Part shown: positions 32,964 to 43,684 of the stretch, piece after piece
Numbering within the stretch: position 1 is the first letter of the stretch
Layout: the number at the start of each line of letters is the position of its first letter
DNA from: Branchiostoma floridae
Lineage: Eukaryota > Chordata > Leptocardii > Amphioxiformes > Branchiostomatidae
Length of the DNA: 64,000 bases
Assembly: GCF_000003815.2 (NCBI RefSeq)
Contig: NC_049993.1
Location: 16,636,897-16,700,896, forward strand
Direction of reading: 5' to 3'
Position numbers and translations under genes: made by a program
The notes under the pieces: generated by a model
The model's input: only the letters and a program-made list of their open reading frames with translations
Told to the model about the DNA's origin: nothing
Database searches by the model: none

Positions 32964-33165
32964 CGTCCATCATGTCTGAGTAGAACCCGGAAGTGACGTC
33001 ACCAGTGGCATGGCAAGTAGAGGCACGACGGGGTCGAGTTACTTCGTGAGCTTCGTTTAGCCTCTCCATCTTGCTTGGACAACAATTCTTTACGAAAGAC
33101 GGCTCGTAGGAGTCCTTTCAATCTGAATATCTCCATTTATGCTTAGAACATGTTTGCTATCTGCA
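32964..33165 (+). repeat. Dispersed repeat R, copy 2
   Basis: Same-orientation partner of 24843-25040, downstream of the TPR gene. See that entry for the shared blocks. Confidence 0.8.
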
Positions 33166-34523
33166 TGATATGATAGTAATTTTCCTCATCTTGATTTGCA
33201 TGTAAAACCAACCTACTTCTTTAAAACTTGTGTAAGTGTAATTGCAAGATCAAGCTGTAAGATTGACGTTGGCGCAGAAAGGGCTTTGTGCATAGCCGGG
33301 CTTTGTGATTCCTCTGTTAACCCAGGATTAAAAACATCTATGCACATATCGTCAACTATACCTAGTGTCAGTCTGTCTTCTTTTGAATGTGTTCTAGGAT
33401 CTAACAATCTTCCACTGGTCTAATGCTACAGCAAAACCTCACTGACTTATGGGTCAACTGAAATGATGTAACCGTACACTTCACTGACGTTTTGACCACT
33501 TTTTATTCCCATGTACATTCACCAAACAACATATTAAGAAATATTGGCATTTACAATAACAAAACGTTAGTCCAGATTCTGAGTGAACCTTGGTCACGGC
33601 GGTTTTGAAAGCAGTGTGTTTGTTTTCTTCTGCAGTACCATTCTCCTGAATGCACTTGTATTAAATGTATACAGACTTTTAAATGAGTGTCACTTGGAAT
33701 TTGTTCATTACACCATACATAAATACATAAAAATAAACATATGCATAGCCATACTGTATAATGCTTGCAAATGACGCATTTCAAGTTATATAAAAATCTA
33801 AGTTTACATGGCACTTTAGGTCCGTGATGTGTTCGAAAATTCGAAACTTAAAGAACTTCAGATGTCTTAAAACAACACTGACGTTACTTGTACAGGTTGT
33901 GAACAGTAACATACGATACAAATTTCTATACAACAAAACAACCAAGCTAGATGATAGAATAGAAGGTGCATCTTGATTAACAAGAAAACCTGCTAACTAG
34001 AATAGCCACCATATTATATTATCTACATATAAACAACATCTAATTCCAGTGCGCGATCTATCAACAATATGTATACATATAAAAGATAGCATTCATGCCC
34101 AGCATTTGATATATTTTATGGAAGCAATGACATTGATATCAAGAATTATTACAAAGCTTTTCTTGGAATGCAATGCGTTAACTGCACTTTCTTCACATCA
34201 ACACGTTAGTACTGCGTGCCAACATATTGTTGTTTCTTTCAGAATTCAGTAAGGCACTATCATGTCCAAGCAGATGTTATCAGGAGGAAAGATCGGAATG
34301 TTTCCTGGTTGCCCCGTTTTGCTACAGTCAACTTTATGATTCTCCATCCAAACATCTACTTGTAGATTGTAATCTCCAAGCAGATGTATCGGTAACAATG
34401 CTGCAGTATTCTAAGCGCCAACCATTATCCAACAGGAGTTGGTCTGTTACGGTGGATACTGGTTGGCTCTTTGAATACTGACTTTCCATCCATAAATCTG
34501 GATTGTGATGTCTCAGTTCAGAG
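33166..34523. other. Spacer between the TPR gene and TL1
   Basis: AT-rich and non-coding as far as can be seen. It probably contains the TL1 3'UTR (TL1 is on the - strand and stops at 34524). Only short open frames without recognisable domains occur. Confidence 0.5.
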
Positions 34524-36135
34524 TTACAGAGGTGTTTTCTCCACCTCTGGTGTTATCTTAGACATTGACGTCATGGTGATGGTACTACCCTTCTTGGCGT
34601 ACAACGGCTGCGTCATGTGACGCCACATCACCAGGGCGACGCGCACCACTAGCAACAGGGCGGTCACGCCTAGCAACACGCAGACGTAGATGACGTTCCT
34701 CTTGGCGGGGTCCCAGTTCTTGGTCAGGTTTCCGGAAAGCGCGGCCACCACCACCACGTACGGCACCAGGGTGTAGCGGCAGTACCGATCCAAGACGAAG
34801 TTCTCCAGGAAGAACCAGACGAGGATCTCCACAAGAAGCACCGTGAACATGCCGGTTGAGACGTCCTCGTCGCTGAAGCCTCCCACGTAGATGAGCACGA
34901 TGTCGAGGTTGAGGAGGGTAGCGATGGAGGTCCAGGTGGCGTAGATGGCCAGCCCGTTGTGGACGAGCCCGCGCGTGAGCCAGAGATCGACGGGAGAGTT
35001 CTCAGCCAGCCAGGGCCCGTTCTGGTCCAGCCGGCGGTAGGAGATGAAGAGGAGGATGTAGAGGGTGAAGGGGCAGAGAGCGAGGACCACCGCGGCAGCG
35101 ATCAGCACCTCCCGATCCCACACGAACAGCCAGGCGATGTTCAGGAAGTTGTTGACGTACCAGATGACGTAAAAGGCGGGAGGGAAGAGCTCGGGAGTGA
35201 CGTAGAAGTACCCCCCGGAGTGTTTCCGGAAGAGACAGGAAGTGACGTAGATGAGCCAGGCGAAGTTCCAGGCGTAGATGAAGCCCCAGATGGAGAAGAC
35301 CCAGCCGGACGGCACCACCTCGTTGTCGTACTTGTCGGAGACGTTTCCGATGGTGCTGAGGAACAACCCTGTAGAAAGAAATGAAAGTGTGCTTTTATAT
35401 TGTGATGCAACAATTAAGATGTATAGACTAGCCGTCTGTGTTAGTCATGTTGGTGGGGGAAGTGCCAGTACATGCAAAATGATTCTGAGTCCATTATGCT
35501 GTAAAAATGTTAAAGATAGTGTAAAGTCGTCGGGACTTTACACTATCTAGTCTAGAGCATTGGCGAAAGACATAGCTACAATTGCTTAGTCATAGCCTTG
35601 GCGAGGAGAGAGTATCTATGGGAAACCCGGTAAACTAACTAGGATGACACGCAATTTAGCTCAACCGATGATAGAAGCACAGAAAAATCTGCTACCGAAT
35701 CCTAGATATATTCTTAATATCCACCTATCCTTTCCATTCACATGTAAATAATAACTGCACTTATTATTTTCAGGACTGGAGCCATTCAAAACGTTACGTC
35801 TTTCATAGCAACGGTTGTTTGGTAATAGGTACCCGCTGGTCTTTGGATTCAACTTCTTAGAAAAGAAGAAAGGCACACAAAATGCAATAATCAGAAAACA
35901 TATGCAAGGCAACCCACAGCTTTACATCTGCTTGTAGATGACGTATCATCACTTACAACTCACCTGGGATAAGGTTAACACCGTTCAGTGCGTTCATGGC
36001 AAGGGTGACGATGTAGGTTACCCAGGCAACCACCACCAGGGCCACGCCCCTCGGGCTGTGTTTGGGCGGCGGGTCATTGATGTCCTCTGCAGTCATGTTG
36101 GCGTCGGGTAGGGGTCGCTTCTGTGATATAGACAT
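34524..36135 (-). CDS. TL1: multi-pass membrane protein, TspO/MBR-like extended family
   Basis: Exon 2 is 36135-35964 and exon 3 is 35368-34524, joined G|GG, giving 338 residues. Exon 2 encodes a polar N-terminus and hydrophobic segment 1. Exon 3 begins with GLF and a sequon (NVS), then PSGWVFSIWGFIYAW and six further hydrophobic segments, about eight in all. Motifs shared with TL2-TL7: FSIWGFIYAW, WYVNN, YRRLD, HNGLAIYATW, ENFVLDRYCRYTLV. The Trp-rich spacing resembles long TspO/MBR (tryptophan-rich sensory) proteins, which bind porphyrin or lipophilic ligands; that assignment is from memory. An untranslated exon 1 probably ends at 38166 (AAGAAG before GTGAGC on the - strand). Start choice: ATG at 36135 is preceded closely by an out-of-frame ATG; a start at NMTAED (M14) is also possible. 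Confidence 0.83.
35514..35548. repeat. Perfect 15 bp hairpin in the TL1 intron
   Basis: AGATAGTGTAAAGTC and GACTTTACACTATCT are exact inverted repeats separated by GTCGG. The stem is too short for a typical animal miRNA precursor. Confidence 0.8.
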
Positions 36136-36275
36136 TGTGACATCTGTTATAAAGTCCAGAACACGGTACGGATTGCTAAATCCGGTTATCTATGTAGTAA
36201 CAGATCTTTTGTTCAAATTTACAAGCAGATAAATACCAAACTAGACATTGTGACATAAGTTATAAAGGTACATAA
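36131..36275. repeat. Duplicated acceptor region of TL1 exon 2
   Basis: TAGACATTGTGACATCTGTTA (+ strand, 36129 on) at the start of exon 2 recurs as TAGACATTGTGACATAAGTTA at ~36242, an offset of ~112 bp. It resembles the exon-edge duplications in SMC2. Confidence 0.7.
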
Positions 36276-36540
36276 CACGACACGTACTTTTCCCACCCAA
36301 TATTTTGTGGTCATGAGAAAGTAAAACCTCCGAGTTAAACGATGATTATAATACATGTATTACCATTATTGAGTTTTACACATAAGACCGATAAAGATAT
36401 ATCCGCAATCACGCGATACAGCTAGTTACATGTATTGCACGCCCAGTGCGAAATGACGACGCCCCTGAGGCGTCGCCAAAATACATTCCTGTCTACCTTC
36501 ATAATACTAGTATCTGATATACATTTAGCCCCGCGGTCAT

Positions 36541-37312
36541 GTGTATCAAGTAGGCCAAGATTGTGATGTCAGTTTTCCGAAACTGTTTGTACAGCGTAGG
36601 ACTGTGCATTCAGCTGCTGAAAGGGGATATCAGTCCATTCTGTTGACTCTGTTTGCGCAAGTGCCTCACATGTTCAAACAGGTGGGTGGCCTACTTTCCA
36701 CAAGTGACCGGAAGAATTTTGAGCTTTTTTAGGCGTTTTATCAGGCTCTCTTTTCTGCCGTTTTCTTAATGTTCGCGGCTCTGCTTAGAGAATACAGAAG
36801 AATGGCGCGAAAGGATATGAGATTATTATGATTATGATGCCCAGAAAAATACCAGTCTGGCGACAATTTGGGGCCGAGCGGACATTGGCCTGATAATTGG
36901 GACAAGCACTGATTGTGATGGTAGTGTTCCGACACCGATTCCGTGGAGTCAGTACAATTTCTACTCTTTGACCAACGATCCGCGGTCATAGATAGTCTCC
37001 AAGCAGACCCTATGATGCCTTAGATATAGTATCATAGCTGGCCAAGGACTAGTAGTAGAATAGATGGTGCCCGTTTGACTCCCTTTGGCCGGCTACACTC
37101 CTTGGCCAGCTTTGATACTATCTCTAAGGCACCGTAGGGTCTGCTTGGAGACTAGGTCATAGAGGCTGGCCTGGATAGTTGTCTATTCTGCTTGCTTGGG
37201 TGCCTCACATGTTCCAACAAGTGGTTGACCTACTTTTTGCACATAAAGAAAAATACCTGTTGGGCGGCATTCTGGACCGCGCGGACGTTAGCCTGGTAAT
37301 TTGGGACAAGCA
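36541..37312. repeat. Diverged tandem duplication in the TL1-TL2 spacer
   Basis: GTGCCTCACATGTTC and GTGGxxGxCCTACTTT occur at ~36660 and ~37200. GCGGACATTGGCCTG and GCGGACGTTAGCCTG, each followed by an ATTxGGGACAAGCA block, occur at ~36878 and ~37280. The MULE-like element at 36993-37154 sits between the halves. No coding sequence. Confidence 0.65.
36993..37154. mobile_element. Fold-back MITE with 9 bp target duplication (Mutator-like)
   Basis: The termini TAGTCTCCAAGCAGACCCTA and TAGGGTCTGCTTGGAGACTA are inverted repeats. Pairing continues inward for ~50 bp (GATGCCTTAGATATAGTATC against GATACTATCTCTAAGGCACC). The flanks GGTCATAGA at 36984-36992 and 37155-37163 are identical 9-mers, a length typical of Mutator-like elements. 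A half copy lies at 58720-58806. Confidence 0.9.
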
Positions 37313-37314
37313 AC

Positions 37315-39379
37315 CGACCGAGTGAACACATGGCCAGACCTAACGAGGATGGTATTCAGGCCAGTTTTACAGATGAAAAGACGCGGAATGCATGGAGTAA
37401 CATGTGAAATTTTAACTACATGCACCCATGAGCAGTTTGCCCATGAGGGTTTTTTTTTGTGCCCCACTCTCTGTACACAAAAAAGACTAAAATACATGAT
37501 TCGATCAGAGATGCCGCGAATGTTGTCTTAAATCTGACAGTGAGGTAAACAAGATGCAACTTTTTACATGCTGCATCAAAATCAGTGATTCTTCATCTTT
37601 TCAAGTATCTATTTTCCCAGTATCTAGACTAGGGAGGCGTGCGAGCGAGGTACCCTGGAAAACCAGACCGGCAGAGAAATTGTTCGGCAGCCATGGCAGG
37701 TCCTTCCGATGACCTTAGATAAACACACCGGGGATTTGTCATGCAGGCAGAGTAGTCTGATTTTCCAGGGTAGAGCAGGGGGAGGGGGGTGTAGTTGGGC
37801 CACTGCGGGCCGTAAGTAAAAGGTGGCGAATCGAAAAACATCTATCCAAACCTGTCAGGGTAGATTACAGTTCTTTGTTTGAACCATTTGTCTGGTCTGT
37901 TCATAGCGCTAGCATAATGTATTTCTCATCATTATCATAAGACCATTACGATTACCCCAGATGTATAGAACCAAAACAAAGCAGCCAGTACACCAAAACA
38001 TATACAGATTTCGACGCACACTAGTTCGTCTCTGCCAGTGAGAGCGAACACACGGTGGCACACACGATGTATTCGTACATCTAGTTACATCCGACATATC
38101 TACACATAACTGAGCAAATACATGTCACATCCAAATCAAAGGGTAAAAGTCTTCTCTTTGCTCACCTTCTTGTGCAAACTTGAGTTATACACCCTCGTCA
38201 GAGCTCGTGCGGTCTGTCTTTAGTGCTTCTGGACAAAGTTGTGGAACACCAAACACGCCTCGGCCACGGGACCTCAGTTACACAACATCCTCTGATGACG
38301 TCACAGTTGTGTAACCGGGTCAGTCGTTGTTTGCCTGCAGGAGGCACAAAAAAATCAACGTTCGGAATCGTGCTATCGTCGCTGAACTGAACTATCTGCC
38401 CTTTGGAAATTTTCAGATTGAAGTACTATTCATAAAGGAGGCGACAGAAGACTATCTTAAGACTTTTTTTTTGTTTCTCCATTAAAAGAAGTGTAGTCTG
38501 ACACCCCTTTGATATAAAGTCGGATCAGCTAATAATAATGTTTGGTGCATCTCATTACAGCAGGCTGCGTGGCCCACGTGAGGAGGCACGTGGATTGCCT
38601 CACATGTTGAAGCATGTATTTGTTCCTTGGTTTGACCAGGGAGGTTCTATCAATAAACCCAACAATTTGACCAAGGAAAACTTCGTGGAGTTGACCATTG
38701 TGTTCGATCATTAAACAGTAAAAAGTGCTCCTGTTTTCTCTTATTCTTTTCTTGTTGATTAAGATAAAATGGATGACCGTTGAAAAGAGCACAAAGTGAG
38801 GGAAATATTTAAATGTGTATCACTAGCACTACTAGTAATTGTGTTATGATTTATCAACAAAGGAACGCTTTCAAGCCTGGCATTCAAGGGTATACTGATA
38901 TATATCCGGTCAAGCACATGACCTCGGCGGTGTCGTTGTATAATTTCGGTAAATCAGCTTCAGAAGAAGCTAGGATTGTGTAAGTGAGAGTGACTCGGTA
39001 ACTTTTCAAGGCCATTGTGTTACCTAACGTTACCATTACGTAATCGACTTATGCAAGAATCACTACAATGGACTATACCATTACGACCCATAGGGGAAAG
39101 ATGCTTCCAAATATGTAATGCAATAAGCGTATTTTGTAGCTACCTTCCGTTCATATATTGTGTAATATATTACCAAAATCTCAGATCTCAAGTTTGGATA
39201 AAAGTAGGACATGTATTACTGTTTACCGTGTGAATATAAAACCCAACCCCCCTTTTTATTTATGGAACACACCACAAACATTGGGAACTGCCCCCATGCA
39301 TTTGATACTCAAACCAGGTCACACGGCAGTCGGAGTGGTCGCACGTCGGGGACACGCTCAGAATATCACGTACCAGTGC
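37315..39379. other. Spacer with TL1 and TL2 upstream regions
   Basis: TL1 (-) and TL2 (+) are divergent, so this stretch should carry both promoters. Apart from the possible TL1 exon 1 (38166-38290), no coding sequence was recognised. Confidence 0.5.
38166..38290 (-). other. Probable untranslated first exon of TL1
   Basis: A GTGAGC donor on the - strand (38165 downward) follows CACAAGAAG with no ATG in the preceding ~110 nt. It mirrors the short 5' exons of TL4-TL7. The 5' boundary is a guess, and no TATA box is evident upstream. Confidence 0.35.
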
Positions 39380-39489
39380 TATAAACGGTAGCGCCCATCA
39401 AATAACTCGACTCGACCGAGCCAGTGTCGTCTACGCACTCTTCCATCAACCCGAGAGGTGTCGTCGCATCTTAACTTAAGTTAAACTCG
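39367..39489 (+). promoter_or_regulatory. Possible TL2 promoter and untranslated first exon
   Basis: CACGTA at 39367 and TATAAA at 39380-39385 are spaced as in the TL4-TL7 promoters. Transcription would start near 39410. A possible donor, ACTCG|GTAAGA, follows 39489. Weaker than the other TL promoters. Confidence 0.4.
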
Positions 39490-40395
39490 GTAAGACAACT
39501 TTTTATTGACCTCTTATAGCATGTATAGTATGGACAGCTGGACAGGTGACAATTTATTTTCACTTGAGCCGTTGAGTAGCTTTCCAACTCTCGTTGATCG
39601 TCTTATGATACTTACATAAACGTCTACCTTCGTTAGACGTTATTCTCCAGACTTGAGCAGGCAAAATCGGTGTCACAACGGTTGTCCATTGTTCGTGTCG
39701 GCCACGGTATCTAATTACAGCCACGCCCAGTCCTGAGTACGAGGCTACTAAACCAACAAGCCACTGTTGTTTATCCAGTCGTTGTGAGAGGTTTGACCAA
39801 ACCGCATAAAACCGGGTGCAGAAGATTACCCCGGCGGCCGAAACAGCTTTTTTCTGCCCCGTAGAAAGCATGACCGACCCACGCTAGACTGAATGCCAAA
39901 TGCTCGGGATAGAAAAGGTGCATCTCGTGCTGTATGTGCTGGCTATGGGTGATTATAAGAGTATTTGCCTGGGGATTTCGGCCACCTTAGGGTAAAATTT
40001 GCCAGCGGATAGGAAAAGTTACCATTCCCTAAGACTGAAAAAAGCTCTTTGCTAAGCTTATATAAGACTGACTCTCCTGGCCAATTAGTTACCCTACATT
40101 AAGTACCCGGTGAGGCTAGTTGTATGATAATGATTGATGAGGCTAGTTGTACTTGTAGTCTCTACCAGACTGACTACGCTGGCTGTTATATATAGGGAGA
40201 ATAACTTGCTAAGGGGAGTTTTGCTCCCAGTGGGGTTGGCCTGAAAAGGAACATTAACCCTATATTTGATAGCGTGGACTCCCCTGGCCAATTTCTCGAT
40301 TTTTTTGTTACCGAATTTTCCACTATACCCTACCCCCTTAGTTGTACTAACCATTTATCCCATTTTGGTTCGGTACAGATTACGTCACAGTAACC

Positions 40396-41752
40396 ATGGA
40401 GACTGGGAAGTCCGGATTCCAGCACCAGCCGGCTAAGATCGCCATGATCGTGGGCGCCTGGCTCTCCTTCATCGTCATGGTCACGTTCAACGCGCTGTCT
40501 GCCAGCGGAGCTAGCAAAGGTAGGCATTTCCATCGGAAAAGTTTTCATGCCAACTATGATACAATACACCAATCATTTTCACTCCATATTGATCAGGACA
40601 CTCTGGTAATGTGTAAAGTCATCATCATCATTGTCATCATCATCATGTGTATGATATATGGCTGGAAGTTGGACATGTCCCGCGTCCGGAAATGTATGGG
40701 CCATACCAACATTCAGATCGGCCAATAGCCGATGCTGCCAATGTGTGTGTGTATGTGCGTGCGTGTGTGCATGCATGCGTGTGTCGTATGTGTTTGTGTG
40801 GGGAGGGGGGCGTGGTGTTGAAACACAAGCCGATTCTGATAGGAAGTAAGCTTGTTATTCATCTTCCTTCAACAGTATATCTGTTCTCACACCATTTCAA
40901 CGTTTTGTCCTACCCGTAGGTCTGTTTAACAGCACACAAGGCGAACTGTCTGACAAGTACTACAACGACCTGGTCCCTGCCGGCTGGACCTTCTCCATCT
41001 GGGGGTTCATCTACGCCTGGACCGCACTGTGGCTGCTCTACATCACAACCACCATCTTCCGCAAGACGTCCGAGGGGTACGTCTACATCGTGTCCGATCT
41101 GCTGCCGTGGTACTTCTTCGTCGCCTGGTACATCAACAATGCCTGCAACGTCGCCTGGCTCTTCGTCTTCGACCGGGAACAGCTCGTACTTTCCGCCTGC
41201 GTTCTCGCTATCATTCCCTTCTCTCTCTACCTCTGTCTGTTCGCTTCCTACCGCCAGGTGGACAAGCGCGGCGTGTGGTTGACAGAGAACGCTTCCGTCG
41301 ACCTGTGGTGCACCCGCGCATTTGTCCACAACGGCCTGGCCATCTACGCTACCTGGACAACTATCGCCACCCTCCTCAACTTCGGCATCGCTCTAATCTA
41401 CACCGGCGGCTTCGACAACACGGACGTCGTCACCGGTCTGCTCGCTGTCCTTCTAGTCGAAGTTCTTGGCTGGTATGTTCTCGAGAACTTCGTGCTTGAC
41501 CGCTACTGTCGCTATAACTTGATCATCTGGGTTGTGGTGATCGTTGCTCTCACCGGGAGCCTGGTGGAACACTGGGGGCCTGAGAAGAGGAACAGCATCT
41601 TTACCGCTATCCTTATTGGCCTGACCGCCTTCCTGTACCTTATTCGCCTCTGTCTTGTTGTCTATCGCCACTTCAATAAGCCTCTGTATAAGAAGTTTGT
41701 GCTACCCACCACAGAGCAGGGTAAGAACAATGGCACCTTCAACATGGCTTAA
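40396..41752 (+). CDS. TL2: multi-pass membrane protein, TspO/MBR-like extended family
   Basis: Exons 40396-40519 and 40920-41752 join G|GT into 318 residues. The ATG sits in AACCATGG, a strong Kozak context. Exon 2 encodes METGKSGFQHQPAK and membrane segment 1. Exon 3 opens with GLFNST (sequon), then VPAGWTFSIWGFIYAW, WYINN, VAWLFVFDRE, HNGLAIYATW and ENFVLDRYCRYNL, ending GKNNGTFNMA. About eight hydrophobic segments. It is closest to TL3 (same length, same GTF tail), which lies tail-to-tail with it; the pair looks like an inverted duplicate. Ligand and location unknown. Confidence 0.87.
40620..40800 (+). repeat. Microsatellites in the TL2 intron
   Basis: ATCATCATC-type triplets (40620-40647) and a TGTGTGTG/TGCGTGCG/CATGCATG tract (40742-40800). 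Confidence 0.85.
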
Positions 41753-42484
41753 ACCAACTGATTGACTTTTCAAACTTTCAAGTCTTCCTTACCCTGAATT
41801 TTCCAGTCTTTCCTTGACCTAACTTCTGGGGATATGATTTGAAGAGGATGGACTAAGTAGCAATAGATTGGGATTGAGTAAGGAGAGTGACCCGAAATGT
41901 CAATTATAGCAAAGCAGAAGGTGCTATAGTTCGTTTCATGTTCTTGTACAATTTTTTTTTAACGAAGTTTATGCAGATGACCACGTGTTAGTTGCCTGGT
42001 CTTGTTCCTATGTACTAGTATGTGTATGGCTGACGGTTAAGAAAGGCCATAATCACACTTCTTGTAGTCCATTTTTATGTTATGGCTTTTAGAATGTTCA
42101 TCTAAAAGATATCCTATGTCCTTCGGAAGGCTTTCTGAATGTTGTCAAAGACCTAAAGAATCACCTAAGCTATCTTCCAAAGAAACCTGCCAGTAATTGA
42201 CGTTTCATATTTGTTTACAAGTAGTACATGGTATGTGGTTCGGTATTTGTTGTATATATTTGATGATCTCATAACGTTTCCGAAGTTTTTGTCATTTTAA
42301 GAATACTTTTCTGTAATTTACTCCTATACGGGGGTTCCACCTGGGTTTATAATCATATAATCTATGCACACATATTTCACATTTATTATTGTATAAACTA
42401 TTTGCTTCAGTTTAAGGTTCATCGGTTTGTATCAAAGCATTGACACATATGGTGCAACTGTTCTGTACTGTATTGATGTTTCGC

Positions 42485-42490
42485 AATAAA
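42485..42490 (+). terminator. TL2 poly(A) signal AATAAA
   Basis: CGCAATAAAGCA lies ~730 bp after the TL2 stop. The long 3'UTR before it has no coding sequence. Confidence 0.55.
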
Positions 42491-43684
42491 GCAATGATCT
42501 ATTACTCATATATATGCATATTTGTTGAACGTACATGTATCTTTCTTTTTTATCATTCTTTTTTTAAATCTTATATTAACTTAATATTCAGTTCTAAACG
42601 GTTGCACTGACTACAGAAATAGAGATGGGGGTGTTATATATATTGGTAAGTCGTAAGATAATCTTTACATCATTATTAGCGGCGAATGCTGTTCTTTTTG
42701 GGATTGATAATAAACGTCGACAACAGAAATTTTTTTGGGTTTCTCTCAACATCACCCCTTACCAAAATCAACAAACAAACAAACGTCATCTGCTCAGAGA
42801 CTGTATTGGGATCTGCACATGAGAATACAAAAGATTCGTACTGATACAGATATACATATACATACATACACTGTATATGATTGATAGATATAGCTGAATG
42901 ACTAGAAATTTACTTGGAATACATACACATTTTGTACATTTATTTTCTCATTTGAATTGCAACAAATGGTATACGAATAGTATGATATGTTGCACAAACA
43001 CAAGTCTGGTATGTGTATTTATCATTAATTGCGATTGCAACAATGGTTTACAATTGAAGCCAACGCAGCACGATTGGTATCATTTCAGTATTAGTAATAC
43101 TGTCACCGACAGCCATAATATTAACTCAATATATTCTAGAAATGATTGCGGCAACAATGCAGACAATAAACTTAGTAGACGTTAGTAAGTTCGTTACTAC
43201 TCTAGATCTGAGATTCACACGTAATAAATGGCGCAACAATCTGTATAAAGACACAGTAACAGATACATGTGATAACTCTGAATGTGTATAAACAAAGTCG
43301 CCAGGGAACAAATTATCGTTATATGGCTTCGAATATGGCAACATCTTTATACAAAGTAATGTGTTAGAATATCAATATCAATGAATTACATATTGATTTC
43401 TACAGGTGACACATAAAAAACCGCGTAGATGGGTGGCATAAACATTCAATCCAATTATTGTAACCAGCGATATCTCGTCTACAATGAACTCCTACACTGA
43501 AGAATAGTGATGTCCTATAGTAATCTCCATATGATACAGGGTTGAAGAGATTGATTTGTCTTTGAATATTTCGACCAGAATGTCTAACTTTCGTCAATGT
43601 ACATGTATTTCTATTGTTAATAGAATGCAGAGAAAGTGAAGGCTATAGAAGATAATTCGGAAGTTGGGATAAAAGGAGTGAAAC
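42491..43684. other. Convergent spacer between TL2 and TL3
   Basis: AT-rich and non-coding. On the - strand AATAAA at 42939-42944 may end the TL3 transcript. No other feature was recognised. Confidence 0.45.

Noticed and set aside
34959-35384. Open frames antisense to TL exon 3 (also near 40910, 48784 and 61177), rich in D/E/V/G
   Set aside because: They are complements of the GC-rich membrane-coding exons, appear in every paralogue and have no independent gene structure.
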